Assembly: GCA_013399115.1 (NCBI GenBank)
Contig: VXAA01000093.1
Coordinates: 1 to 64,000 of the forward strand
Origin: Anseranas semipalmata
Lineage: Eukaryota > Chordata > Aves > Anseriformes > Anseranatidae
Length of the DNA: 64,000 bases
Direction: 5' to 3'
Shown: piece after piece, positions 36,541 through 48,385 of the stretch
Layout of the letters: the number at the start of each line of letters is the position of its first letter
How positions within the stretch are numbered: the stretch's first letter is position 1
Notes under the pieces: generated by a model
What the model was told of the DNA's origin: nothing
What the model saw: the letters and a program-made list of their open reading frames with translations, nothing else
Databases searched by the model: none
Made by a program: the position numbers and the translations under genes

Positions 36541-37129
36541 CATTGCAAGGGTCATTATAATCCTGTGGATTGCACCTCAGTGGGAGACCAGTTCCCTGGG
36601 TGGCTTTGCACAATCGGTCTGGCTCAGAGCCCAAGCAGTGCAGCCCAGAATCTGGGAGTATGTAAAAATTATGATAGGAGACTGGATGTTTCCATGGTGT
36701 ATGCAGAAAGATAGGAATTGCTGTATTGTATCAAAAAAGTGGCTTGTCAAATACATTGCTCGTTTGCCAGCAATGGCCAGTAGCAGAGTTGTTTTGTTTT
36801 TCTACAACCCCAAAGCATTCTATACAGCTCTGTTATGTTTCTTTTATATCCTTTCTCCAGTCATTTTCATTCAAATGTTAAAAGATATCTGATTGTTTCC
36901 CTTCCACGCAATAGACTTGTTCTCATCCATTTAAGCTCATAATTTATTTTTGTGTTTTTTGTTAAGTTTGTGGCCTCAAATTTAAATAGTCTGAAAATTC
37001 TACAGATGTTTACATTAGTAACAATTAAAGGCTTATGATTTATAAAATGCAGATTTTGAACTTGACTGGAAATCCCCTTGGGGATTTGACATAGAAGTAT
37101 AGACAGTAACAACACTAAACTGATTTCTG

Positions 37130-38010
37130 TGCAGTTAGAGATGTGCTTTTTAAATGGTTTATGATTGGAGAAATTAATTCATAGTTTGTGAACTGTGTGT
37201 AGGACAAATTCACTGGAACTTTCTTACAGCAACTTCTTTTTCTGTATTTATAAACACTTTGAACTATCAAAGGGTTAAACCCTCCAGGCAAACAGCATAT
37301 CACTTTCCTTAAAATGCCATTGGGAAACTGAGATAAATGGTGAAGCATTTTCTGTGTTGACATGATGTTCGCCTGTCCGATTGCATCCTTCCCAACAGAC
37401 AGCAGAGAAGCAATTACAAAAAAAGACATCTGTGCCAAGGTTTGGCTAGCCAGTGAGGGCAAGCTCTTGTGTTTAAGAGGTAGAGAATCCAATCGATGAA
37501 AATGTCTGGGCCTGTTAGCACCAATAAAGCTGAAGGCCACTGGGAAGCTCGGAGAGGGTCTTTTGTTGTGGAGATAGAAAAGAGGCCGAAGCTGTGACAC
37601 TTGGGGAGCAATAGGGTCAGCTAGTACCATCATCCATCTTCCTCAATGGCAGCTTTCTGTCAGTTTTTAACCCTGCTCAGCAGAGGAGCTAAACCTCTAT
37701 TGTTGGCACCAGCCAATTCTCAGCCAAGTGTAAATGAAGTTAATATTCACTGACCTTATGCATAGCCAATGAAGGCCCTTGATGTCATCCTGGAAATAAT
37801 GTTATCTGACACTTCAAAAAGCAGATGTTGGCAGGTTGTTTGGGGTTTTTTGCTGAGCCGGTGCGCAAAGGCGCATTGTTTAGCTACCTCACATTTAAAC
37901 TGATTTCCATAATAACCACAAATAGGCCTTTTTGACCTTAAATCGACATAGTTATGGTTTTAGTTTGCATCTCATTATATGCTGCTCACAAAGCCTTACT
38001 AACCTGCACT
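37130..38010. promoter_or_regulatory. candidate conserved noncoding element or enhancer in intron 3
   Basis: About 880 bases with almost no simple repeats, more CpG than its surroundings and many recognisable factor-type sites. These include the inverted pair CTTTGA/TCAAAG at 37257-37272 (TCF/LEF type), ATCGAT near 37492-37497 (Onecut/Cut type) and the GC palindrome TGCGC-AAAG-GCGCA at 37862-37875. A 172-codon minus-strand open frame (37115-37633) overlaps it but has no domain. This is the best enhancer-like stretch of the intron; the call is inferred from texture, not from alignment. Confidence 0.4.
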
Positions 38011-41000
38011 AAATGATCTAGGAGAAGTAGCTTGGTTCACTTAGGAAATATATGGGTCAATGAGCAAATTTTATTTATGCTGATAAAACAGTGAGTAATT
38101 AAAATCGTTCAAATAGTTCAAAAAAGACATTTTTAGAGCACAATGAAGAATAGTGTTTATTTGCAACATACTTTCTTGAAAGGAAAATGTATCACAAGAA
38201 GTAAAAAAACATTCTTGCTTTCCTGGGTATGGTTTTTATTTTGAAAGGCCTATTACAAGCAATGGCTAAGTTCTTCCTTTGTTTCCAGTAATATTTTGTC
38301 ATGGTGAGACATTACTATTCTAATATTGTTTCAATTACAGAAAGTTAAACAGCTTTCATAGATTCTACTTTGCCAGAAGTTTATCTAAGACAGAAGTGCA
38401 CTGATGATAACTGCATATTTATGGAGCGCATTTTGTCTAGATAGATCCCCAAACCTTCCTCAGACTTTTGCAAACACAATGTATCCACACTCCTCTTGTG
38501 TCAAAGCCAGTGTCCAACATCTGTTGTAACTCTGGGGAGACACACTGGGGCTCTTTCTAAGGTGCAGTGGTGTTTCTCAGCAGTCTGTGGTTCTGATTCA
38601 CGGAAGCACATAAGCATGTACCACACGTGGAAGGTGAAAAGTGGTTCGGTTTGTTTTTCTTCTTGTAAATTAGCTGAAACTCTGTCTCACGGGTGCTTAC
38701 CTTGTGAGAGATGAGCATAATGGATTATGGTAATAAAGTGCAGATGCAGGATGAGTAGTCATTATTAATCAAAATTTTCAGCTGTATCCGGCAATGAACT
38801 TTGCAGATCTACGTTTTTCCCACTGTGAGCAGAACACAGCAGCAGACAGCAGCAAACTCTGTGTTATGCTGCAGTGTTGGTTTATAAAATATGTTTGAAT
38901 GACAGTTGTAGTGTAGCTAGCACCTTTCAAGTTGCAATCCATACCTGTCCTTTTGAAAAAGAACACAGTGTCATGGTTTCTTCTTCTTGCTTTGTCGTTG
39001 TCAAAGAATGAGTTAATGGTTGAACTGAGAGTGCTTGATCACCGGTGTTGCTTGGGAGGCAATTATCTGACAAGCTGGCAAAGATGAGAAGTACCAGAAC
39101 AGATCTGCATCTAATTGAAATCACTCAGATCTGATCTTAAGATAAACAGTCCTAGGATTTTTGGAAACTATTTTATTGATTGTGTTCTCCTCATCAGTTA
39201 TGTTTATTTGTACCTGTTAAAGATGTGAGCATGTTTCCTGTAGTAACAGATTTACTTGGACAGCAGCTCATCAACTAGAGATTTCTGTGTGCATGCCTTT
39301 GCTTGATACTAACTCACATCAGATGAAATTAAAAAAAAAAAAAGTGAAATTCACCATGTTTCTGGATGCAATTTTAGGAAATCAGTGATTAATTTTGTTT
39401 GAAGTACAGTGCGGTATTTCATCAGCTTCTGGTTATTTGTGTGTTGGCTGTGACATATGAAGGCTCAGTAATGTAGCTTAAATGACTAAAAGGCTACTTT
39501 CAGTTTGGACCAATTTTAATGGGGTGTCTGATAGGACTAATTTGTCCAGATAAATTAAGTGGGATTTTTTTTTTTTTTACCAGTCCTATATTCAGTCCAT
39601 TCTACAATCATTCTGAAATTACCTGAAGTTAGAAGAAAATTCCTGAAGTACAGAAATACAGCCAGCCACTGATCAGTGCAAGAAGAGCAATGAGCCAGAG
39701 AGCATTGAAAGCAATAGGGCACCTTACTGGGCTTCTAACAAGCCCTAAGACTGCTATACAAGCAAATTAATTAATTAAAGACTTTACAAAGTCTGTAAAT
39801 TTCTGCTGTAAATTACATTGAGTAATAACCAGATTCTGACTCACGTTTTGGTTTTGCTACACTGCTGTAAATCCATTGATTTCTGGCTGAGTTTTGATAG
39901 CCTGTCCCTTTGTCAGGCTTTATCTTTTGAAAAGTGTGGAATGACAAAAAAAAAAAAAAAAAAAAAAGAAAAAGAAGCCTGACCCAATTCTGCCCTCTCT
40001 TCCATCAGAAATGGATACTGAAGTACAGAAGTTTATTTCCTGTTTCTGGGATGAGAATGTGAAAGAGAAATTTGCCTTTGTGAATTAAGCCATGGGCAGA
40101 TTGATTCATTTCATCCTGTTGGTATTGAACACTGTTTGTGTTTTAGCTGAAAGTTTGCAAAATGCTAGCTTTCCATGGGCAGGCCTCTGAAGAAGTGATC
40201 CAAAAATAATGTAAATTGAAAGTGTTTGGTTTAATGTACTTTCCCGTTTGTTTGCTTGTTTGTTTTAAACAAAACAGAACAAAACAAAACATTCTTTGGA
40301 CTAAATGTCAGCAGAAGATTCATTAGAGCGACAGTGACACCGCTGGCTGTGAACTGCGGGGGTGTGGGGAGATAGATGCTTCTGGCTCGATTGTTGTCTG
40401 AAGGCAGGAACAAACCTGGCAGTATCAACAGCTGGATTGTTGGTGACACTGTTCTTGTGCCCAGCTGCTCGCATAGAGGAAACCTGGCAGGTGATGGGAA
40501 CTTGATGGTCTTGCTTGGAGCTAGGGTGAATTTACTCTTGATTAATCTCATCTGTAAGGAGTGAGGGCTTCAACAGCAGATTTTTGGGGCTGGTTTTGTT
40601 GTTTACAATAATAGATAATTTTTACCTCTGGACTCTGGGCCTCTGCAGTAGTCTGTATGGATCCGAGTTCATTCTGTATTGCACTGTCAGCATAGCTGTG
40701 ATTTTCTTTGACAGTTGCATCAGTGGGGATGAGAAGAATGGGATTAGGTATGAAAAATTGCTTTGTTCTCTGGAGTTTCTAGAAAAGGTCTTTGAAGCTG
40801 TACTGTGAAATCTCTAGCACATCTGCAGATGATTTATACTAATAAAGAATAACCAGTGAAATGGTGTTGGAGAAAATAATATTGGAGGAAAAAGCACAAA
40901 AAAATCAATTGACTGAGGAGACAGAATATTCAGTACTGAGTCATCTTCTCTAATCAGTAGAAAAAATGAATTATATGACTAAGAAAGAATCACCTCAAAG

Positions 41001-42180
41001 AGAACAGTTAAACCATGTACCATTTTCCTGGGCAGATCGGAATACTCTAAATAACCTGCCAGTAATGAAGTATGTGATTTTACAATAAACAAAATTTGCC
41101 ATACGGAGAAAAAACGTCTCAATTAAATGTACTGCTTTACTCTTTTGTATACTAACAGACTGTCCATATGGCTTTTATTTATTTAAAGTTAGTAATACAA
41201 TTTAATCCACATACACAAAGCATTGTGTGTAACAGCTTAAAGTACCTGCTATCAAACTGAAGCCTGGTGATATATCCTTGAGGAGAAGGAAGGAAGGATG
41301 GGGAAGGACTGTGGACAGGTGAGGAGATACAATCTGAGGGCATGATTTTGGGCCTGGGGGTTGGAGGTGTTTCCCAGCCTCTACCCCATGCTCTGGAGTA
41401 CCAGAGTGCCCTGCTGCTGGGCTGGGGACTTCTGGACACATCTGTGTCCCCCCTGCCTTCCACTGCTCCTTCCTCTCTCCTGGTGACTCCCTGTCCTCCT
41501 CTGCTTCCCAAGCCTGGGCCTTCTGCTTGGCTCTGCTGTTAGCAGGACTGAGGTGGGCCCAGACCACAGGCAGCTTCTTTTGGGGTGTGGGGAGCACCTT
41601 AGCGAGCAACACCTTGAGAAGCAGCTGTTTGAAGAGTTTGGCTTTGGTTCTCCGGAGTAAAAGGTAAAGGCCTTGTTGTGAAGGTAATGGGTGTTGCGAC
41701 ACTACAGTCCCACAGATTTATGGTGGTTGTGTAAACAGGTGAATGCAACTTTAAAGCAGGACGTTTCATCACTGTGGTAGGCGTATCATTCAGTGGCTTG
41801 CATACCGCAGCAAAGTGGTATCTGAATGCTGCACAAATAGCCAACGTCTCTGCCAGTGTCTCTGCTGGGAACTGCCATCGCTAGAGACATGGGATCGTGC
41901 ATGTATCCTTGGTTTGCACAATGTGTTCTTTACATAGGGCTTTGCCTTTGTTTCATAAAGTCAATAATGCAAATGCATGAACATAAAGGTGAGGCCAGAC
42001 CTTGGCCCCTTGAAGTGCCTGGGAGATTGTCTTTCATAAGAGCTAAGGCCTACTTCCTGTTTTCATTTTTTTTTTTTCCATAAGAGTTTCCAAAGTACCT
42101 TCCACATGCAAAAAAAATAACAATTTCTGGTTTTTAATTGATTAAATTTTAGTGGCAAATGTTGTGGAAATAAATTTCAT
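38011..42180 (+). other. EPHA7: EPHA7 intron 3, third part
   Basis: AT-rich intronic DNA with A22 at 39946-39967 and a CAAA/TTTG inverted low-complexity patch at 40246-40290. The stretch 40290-40560 is repeat-poor with more CpG and may be a conserved noncoding element. Open frames near 41179-41702 lie in a GC-richer patch on both strands with no domain, so they are not called. Confidence 0.8.
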
Positions 42181-44239
42181 AAATAAAAAGAGGAAGGGCA
42201 GATTTGTAAGTGTGGCCATATTCTTATTTAGTGGAGGAGAATAAAGCACATTCTTCCTCTTCTGGGCTGCATGCTGCTCCTCTCTCTTCTCAAATGGCAG
42301 AGGGTGTGACAAAGGTTAGGCTTTGTACAATCCATACAGACTTCACAGTCTTCACTGTGTTTTGTTTTGTTTTGTTTTTTTCCTCACAGCAATAGAGGCA
42401 GGAACTGTGTAGTATTACTTTAGGGAAAAAAAAAAAAAAAGATAATTTAAATTTGTGATCTGGACCTGAGGCAATTGAGCTCTATGCTTCTCATTAAGCA
42501 GGCCGGAATGTCTTTTCTCTCTCCACTACCCCTAAGCACCTGCAAACATGGAAATTAAAAGACGAGTTCAGTAAAAGAAGGGTTCTGAATCTGAGAACTT
42601 TTTTTTTTTCTTCTTCTTCTTCTTTTAACTTCTTAACCTTTAGACAGGTTTGCATAGCTTGCTGAAATGTATTGTGTCCCCACAAAATCAGGACTGTTTG
42701 AAATCATTATTCCTTAATCTTTGTGTATGTATCTGTTCAGTCTTTGAAATATAATTGGGTCATCTTTTCAACTACAAGGACTGGAAACATCATTTTGCTC
42801 AAGCTAGAGTTTAGATGCTCATTCAGAAACAACAATAACAACAAAAACACGATTTTTAGAACTGGAATTTAAAACATTATCAATTGACTTAAGTATTAAG
42901 AATAAAAAAAAAAAAAGAAGAAGAACTTGGTACTTTATATGCTCAAGCACACTTTGAATCTGAAGCCCAAATGTTGGCCCACAGCTAAACAGCTGCATAG
43001 TTTGTTTTTTCATATTTGGCCAAATCAGTTTGAAATTCTTTGGCTGTTTTTTAAAACATGCTTTTAGCCCCGATCAATCAATGTACCTTAAAAGAGTAAG
43101 CCAAGGATCCTAGTTCATCTCATATACCAGTGACAAGACTGCTTAGCAAGTTATGGCAGAATAATCATAACAACTTCTAGTAGATTATACCTGTATAAAA
43201 CCATCAAAGTCACAAAGTGTTGGAAAATGTAGGTGTGTTGCATAGGTGTAATAGGGGACGTAACTGAAGTTGTGGAAACACTGTTAGCACTGATGAGGAA
43301 GGAAGGAAGCCTGTAGGGTTTTGAAAGTCTGTAAGTAAAGACTGAGTTTGTATGTCTGGTGAACAGCAAAGACATCCTTTTTTCTTGTAAGCTAAGAGTA
43401 TTTGCTACAGAATTCATGCTTACGGTCTGCTGTCTCTTTCCCATATGACCATTTGTAGAGGCCCTTTTGAAATGAAATCTTGCTGCAGCCTGTGTGTGTG
43501 TAAAATACCCTCGACAGCCAGGCTGCAGAGGACACTAAGCACACGAGGTCTGGCTCTTTCACAGCTCCTTGTACACACAGAGCACAGGACTTGCATTCCA
43601 ATGGCTGCGTAATTGGAGTCTCCCTATGGGCAAAATTTAGGTTAAGAGCAAGGAAATATCATTCTACTGTGAGCATCGGAAGGTTCCTAGTCAGGGCACA
43701 CCTGTTCCTTCATGCTCAAGAGTGCAGGATAAAACGGGAATTGTTGGTGGAGAACAAGCATGTCAAGGGGAATCTAGGTTTGAAAGTGATTTAAACTAAA
43801 CAGGAACAAGTCCTACTCTGTTTGCATGGATTTAATCAGGAACAACTGCATGTGAAGACCGCAGCGATCCTCAGCTTACAAATCAGATTTTTAGCTATGA
43901 GCTGCCATGTCTGGTTTCGTTACCACTGGTAAATAGGAACAAATAGTTAGATGTGTAATACCAATGTCATTATTTCAGAACTGCGTTCCACTGCATTTTC
44001 TACTTTGCATGCCATTTTTTACTTCCACTTAAGTTACTCAGAGTGCTCTACAGCCCTAGAAGTTTACAACCTTGCTCTGCTATGTTACGACACCTAACCT
44101 GCCTGGACTTATCATTGCCTGCTCTGCTGTATTAACAAAAACATTACATTCTGTTGATATCCCATTAGTTATGGAATTCCTTTGTGATCCTAGGGAGAAA
44201 TAGAGAGGGTAAATTTTAATGCTGTGCTAAAAATGAAGT
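42181..44239. repeat. 2-kb tandem duplication, left copy (probable assembly artefact)
   Basis: Nearly identical to 44241-46285 over its full length, with only a few single-base differences (for example the bases at 42546 and 43165 region and in TTAGTTATGG versus TTAGTCATGG) and homopolymer length changes. The copy ends exactly at a single N (44240). It contains T-, TTTTG- and TTC-type simple repeats and no supportable gene. Open frames such as 43151-43444 and 43591-43794 recur in the other copy only because of the duplication. Confidence 0.95.
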
Positions 44240-44240
44240 N
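44240..44240. other. single-N junction between duplicated copies
   Basis: The left copy ends with GAAGT, then one N, then the right copy starts with AAATAAAAAG, which is the first sequence of the left copy at 42181. This is what two overlapping contigs placed end to end would look like. Confidence 0.9.
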
Positions 44241-46285
44241 AAATAAAAAGAGGAAGGGCAGATTTGTAAGTGTGGCCATATTCTTATTTAGTGGAGGAGA
44301 ATAAAGCACATTCTTCCTCTTCTGGGCTGCATGCTGCTCCTCTCTCTTCTCAAATGGCAGAGGGTGTGACAAAGGTTAGGCTTTGTACAATCCATACAGA
44401 CTTCACAGTCTTCACTGTGTTTTGTTTTGTTTTGTTTTTTTCCTCACAGCAATAGAGGCAGGAACTGTGTAGTATTACATTAGGGGAAAAAAAAAAAAAA
44501 AAANNNNNNNNNNNNNNNNNNNNNNNNNNNNNNNNNNNNNNNNNNNNNNNNNNNNNNNNNNNNNNNNNNNNNNNNNNNNNNNNTAAGCACCTGCAAGCAT
44601 GGAAATTAAAAAACGAGTTCAGTAAAAGAAGGGTTCTGAATCTGAGAACTTTTTTTTTTTCTTCTTCTTCTTCTTTTAACTTCTTAACCTTTAGACAGGT
44701 TTGCATAGCTTGCTGAAATGTATTGTGTCCCCACAAAATCAGGACTGTTTGAAATCATTATTCCTTAATCTTTGTGTATGTATCTGTTCAGTCTTTGAAA
44801 TATAATTGGGTCATCTTTTCAACTACAAGGACTGGAAACATCATTTTGCTCAAGCTAGAGTTTAGATGCTCATTCAGAAACAACAATAACAACAAAAACA
44901 CGATTTTTAGAACTGGAATTTAAAACATTATCAATTGACTTAAGTATTAAGAATAAAAAAAAGAAGAAGAACTTGGTACTTTATATGCTCAAGCACACTT
45001 TGAATCTGAAGCCCAAATGTTGGCCCACAGCTAAACAGCTGCATAGTTTGTTTTTTCATATTTGGCCAAATCAGTTTGAAATTCTTTGGCTGTTTTTTAA
45101 AACATGCTTTTAGCCCCGATCAATCAATGTACCTTAAAAGAGTAAGCCAAGGATCCTAGTTCATCTCATATACCAGTGACAAGACTGCTTAGCAAGTTAT
45201 GGTAGAATAATCATAACAACTTCTAGTAGATTATACCTGTATAAAACCATCAAAGTCACAAAGTGTTGGAAAATGTAGGTGTGTTGCATAGGTGTAATAG
45301 GGGACGTAACTGAAGTTGTGGAAACACTGTTAGCACTGATGAGGAAGGAAGGAAGCCTGTAGGGTTTTGAAAGTCTGTAAGTAAAGACTGAGTTTGTATG
45401 TCTGGTGAACAGCAAAGACATCCTTTTTTCTTGTAAGCTAAGAGTATTTGCTACAGAATTCATGCTTACGGTCTGCTGTCTCTTTCCCATATGACCATTT
45501 GTAGAGGCCCTTTTGAAATGAAATCTTGCTGCAGCCTGTGTGTGTGTAAAATACCCTCGACAGCCAGGCTGCAGAGGACACTAAGCACACGAGGTCTGGC
45601 TCTTTCACAGCTCCTTGTACACACAGAGCACAGGACTTGCATTCCAATGGCTGCGTAATTGGAGTCTCCCTATGGGCAAAATTTAGGTTAAGAGCAAGGA
45701 AATATCATTCTACTGTGAGCATCGGAAGGTTCCTAGTCAGGGCACACCTGTTCCTTCATGCTCAAGAGTGCAGGATAAAACGGGAATTGTTGGTGGAGAA
45801 CAAGCATGTCAAGGGGAATCTAGGTTTGAAAGTGATTTAAACTAAACAGGAACAAGTCCTACTCTGTTTGCATGGATTTAATCAGGAACAACTGCATGTG
45901 AAGACCGCAGCGATCCTCAGCTTACAAATCAGATTTTTAGCTATGAGCTGCCATGTCTGGTTTCGTTACCACTGGTAAATAGGAACAAATAGTTAGATGT
46001 GTAATACCAATGTCATTATTTCAGAACTGCGTTCCACTGCATTTTCTACTTTGCATGCCATTTTTTACTTCCACTTAAGTTACTCAGAGTGCTCTACAGC
46101 CCTAGAAGTTTACAACCTTGCTCTGCTATGTTACGACACCTAACCTGCCTGGACTTATCATTGCCTGCTCTGCTGTATTAACAAAAACATTACATTCTGT
46201 TGATATCCCATTAGTCATGGAATTCCTTTGTGATCCTAGGGAGAAATAGAGAGGGTAAATTTTAATGCTGTGCTAAAAATGAAGT
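44241..46285. repeat. 2-kb tandem duplication, right copy (probable assembly artefact)
   Basis: Repeats 42181-44239 at an offset of 2,060 bases before the internal gap, 2,051 just after it and 2,046 later, because poly-A lengths differ. The copy continues at 46286 into unique intron 3 sequence, as the left copy should have done at 44240. Confidence 0.95.
44504..44583. other. assembly gap, 80 N
   Basis: A run of N directly after a poly-A tract inside the right copy of the duplication. The left copy supplies about 90 bases in the equivalent place, so the gap is likely a homopolymer drop-out. Confidence 1.
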
Positions 46286-48334
46286 GCAGCAATTCAGTAA
46301 ATCTGTGCTGGACAATAAAATAAGTCTGAATTTGCCTCATCATGCAAAGTACATCTTGTCAACTCTTGCAGTCTTATAAGCTCTACGTCTATTTGCTGCT
46401 GTACAATAGCAGCTCCTGCAGAAATACATTTCAGTTTTCTTTTCTTGAAATTTCTAAAAGGTAAGCTGTCAAAGACTTATGATGTTTGGCAAATGTTAAG
46501 GATGCTAACAGAAAATAATAAGTGATAAGGGACAATCAAAAAAGGAAAATGGAAATGGTCATATTGTAAAGTCCCCAGTGCAAATAAGTAGAGGTAGACC
46601 TCCTGTTGTTAACCGTTCTGTCTGCCCATCATTCATTAAGAGTTTAAAGTTTTTTTGTTGAAATGAGTTTTTCAGATGTGGGCTATTTGTTTGGGGCTGT
46701 GCGAGTGTGCAAAGTAATCTGCTTGCTCTGAAGGAAGAAGGTAATGCGTTCTAGGGAATACTCTTTTAGGACCGAGAGATTGTCTTTCTATTTTAGTCAC
46801 AAAGTTATCACCTTCAGTGCACTTCAGACCTGAAGGGGATCATCTGGATGGAGGAAAAAATGGTTGTTCTTTTATTAATAAAACACAGTGTATTGTGTTT
46901 GTGCCTGTCCTTGCTGCTGCAAAGACATCCCATTTAAAGTCATTAAAAACTCATTGATATATTTATTCTCACCACAATACACTAATAGTGTTCAAAGACA
47001 TTCGTATCTGGCTATCGTGCATTTGCAAAAAGTTGCAGTGCTAAGACAGCACACGTTACTTTTCTGTGATAAATGAGCAATAATAACATATAGTACAGAA
47101 ACAGATTAAAAATATTTATAGTGTCAGCTTTCTGTCTTACATTTCACTTATTTTTTTTCCTCTTGCTAAGATTCTGAGCTAGGCGCTAAGTAGTGTATAA
47201 TATGGGTATAGTAATTTCACATTATTATTTTCAATTTGAAATAATGATTAAACATATTTTTGACAAACTTACAAAAAGAAGTTATGTAGTAAAAGATAAC
47301 CCTCAAACGTGATCAAAAGTCTCATATTCCTTGCTGCCTCAATATGCACACAGTGTTAATTTATATTATTATAAATCTCACAGTACAGTGCCAGAAATTC
47401 AGAACAAAACAAAATGATTTGTAATTCAGGGACAAATAAAAATTATTTTCTGCCTATTTGTAGAGTAGCCCTTTTAATTTGGCTGCTGTGACAACTAACA
47501 GCTTCCTAAAATCATAAGCTTTATGTGGAAAACATCACTTTCTGCAAAATATTCCAATGTATGAATGGTTTTCTGTCCCCACAGCTTATTTACATGGGAT
47601 AGGTTCATCCATGTTTCCAAGAAAAAGAATGCCAAACCTCCCACAGAATTTATTTATCGAATGTTGCATTAAAAAATGGACACTGTGTTCTGTACAGCTA
47701 TTCCCATTGTTTTTTTGTGGGCTGAAGTTAAAAGGTGAAATTTTGGCCTTGATGAAGTGAATGGCATAAATCTTAGTTTAACTGGACTAGGAACTGACTC
47801 AAAAGTATTCTGCTTATTATCTCATATTCATTTCCGTGAGAGCTAATTGTAATGTTACAAAGCAGAAAGACTTCAAGGAAGATACCAAGAGGAGGGATAT
47901 TTCTAAGCAACATAGATAATGATTTATTTTAAACATATCCTGTAATGGAAGAAAATGAATGGTAAAAAAATCAGTGATGCTCAAAAGTTTTTCACAACTT
48001 GCTATTAAAAAGAGTCAGTATTTTTATTGGATAAGGACCAAAACTAGATTAGACATTACCAATTTCTTCATCATTTTAGCATAATTATAATGAATTTTAC
48101 ATGTGCCATTTTGCTATACTAAATTTTGATCAATGTACAGGACACTGACTGGTACAGGATCATGGTTTCTTTTTCTATTTTGATCCCAAAAGCATTGTCC
48201 ACAGTCACAGAAGAAGTGAACTTAATCAGACATGACTTGACTTTACATCTGCACAGGAGGTTATCTCTTGTAAAAGGGTAGACTTGTGAATGAAACCTTT
48301 GTCTTCAGCTTCCTTGTAATCCTGCAGTACAGTT

Positions 48335-48385
48335 GAGCCTGTTAGCTCAGTTGGAATAATGTACTGATTTTCTGAAGATGAAAAA
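48335..48385 (+). mobile_element. possible tRNA-like relic, A box only
   Basis: TAGCTCAGTTGG at 48343-48354 matches the Pol III A box consensus exactly and sits where the D-arm would be in a tRNA starting near GCCTGT. No B box follows at tRNA spacing, so it is not a tRNA gene. It may be a SINE or tRNA pseudogene remnant, or chance. Confidence 0.3.

Larger units (their letters stand above)
27199..37129 (+). other. EPHA7: EPHA7 intron 3, second part
   Basis: AT-rich intronic DNA. It contains a GTT/GTTT low-complexity tract (28241-28305), a heptanucleotide array (30331-30424), a repeat-poor stretch with homeodomain-type sites (30440-30620), tRNA-like relics (32255-32420, 36440-36540), a 19-bp palindrome (33131-33149), an A-rich tract near 33418-33434 and an unexplained 224-codon minus-strand open frame (35158-35832). 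No exon was recognised. Confidence 0.8.

Noticed and set aside
37115..37633. 172-codon minus-strand open frame
   Set aside because: No recognisable domain. It overlaps a block better explained as a candidate regulatory element.
43151..43794. Open frames 43151-43444 and 43591-43794 that seem conserved because identical copies occur at 45197-45490 and 45637-45840
   Set aside because: The second copies come from the probable false duplication, so this is not evidence of selection.
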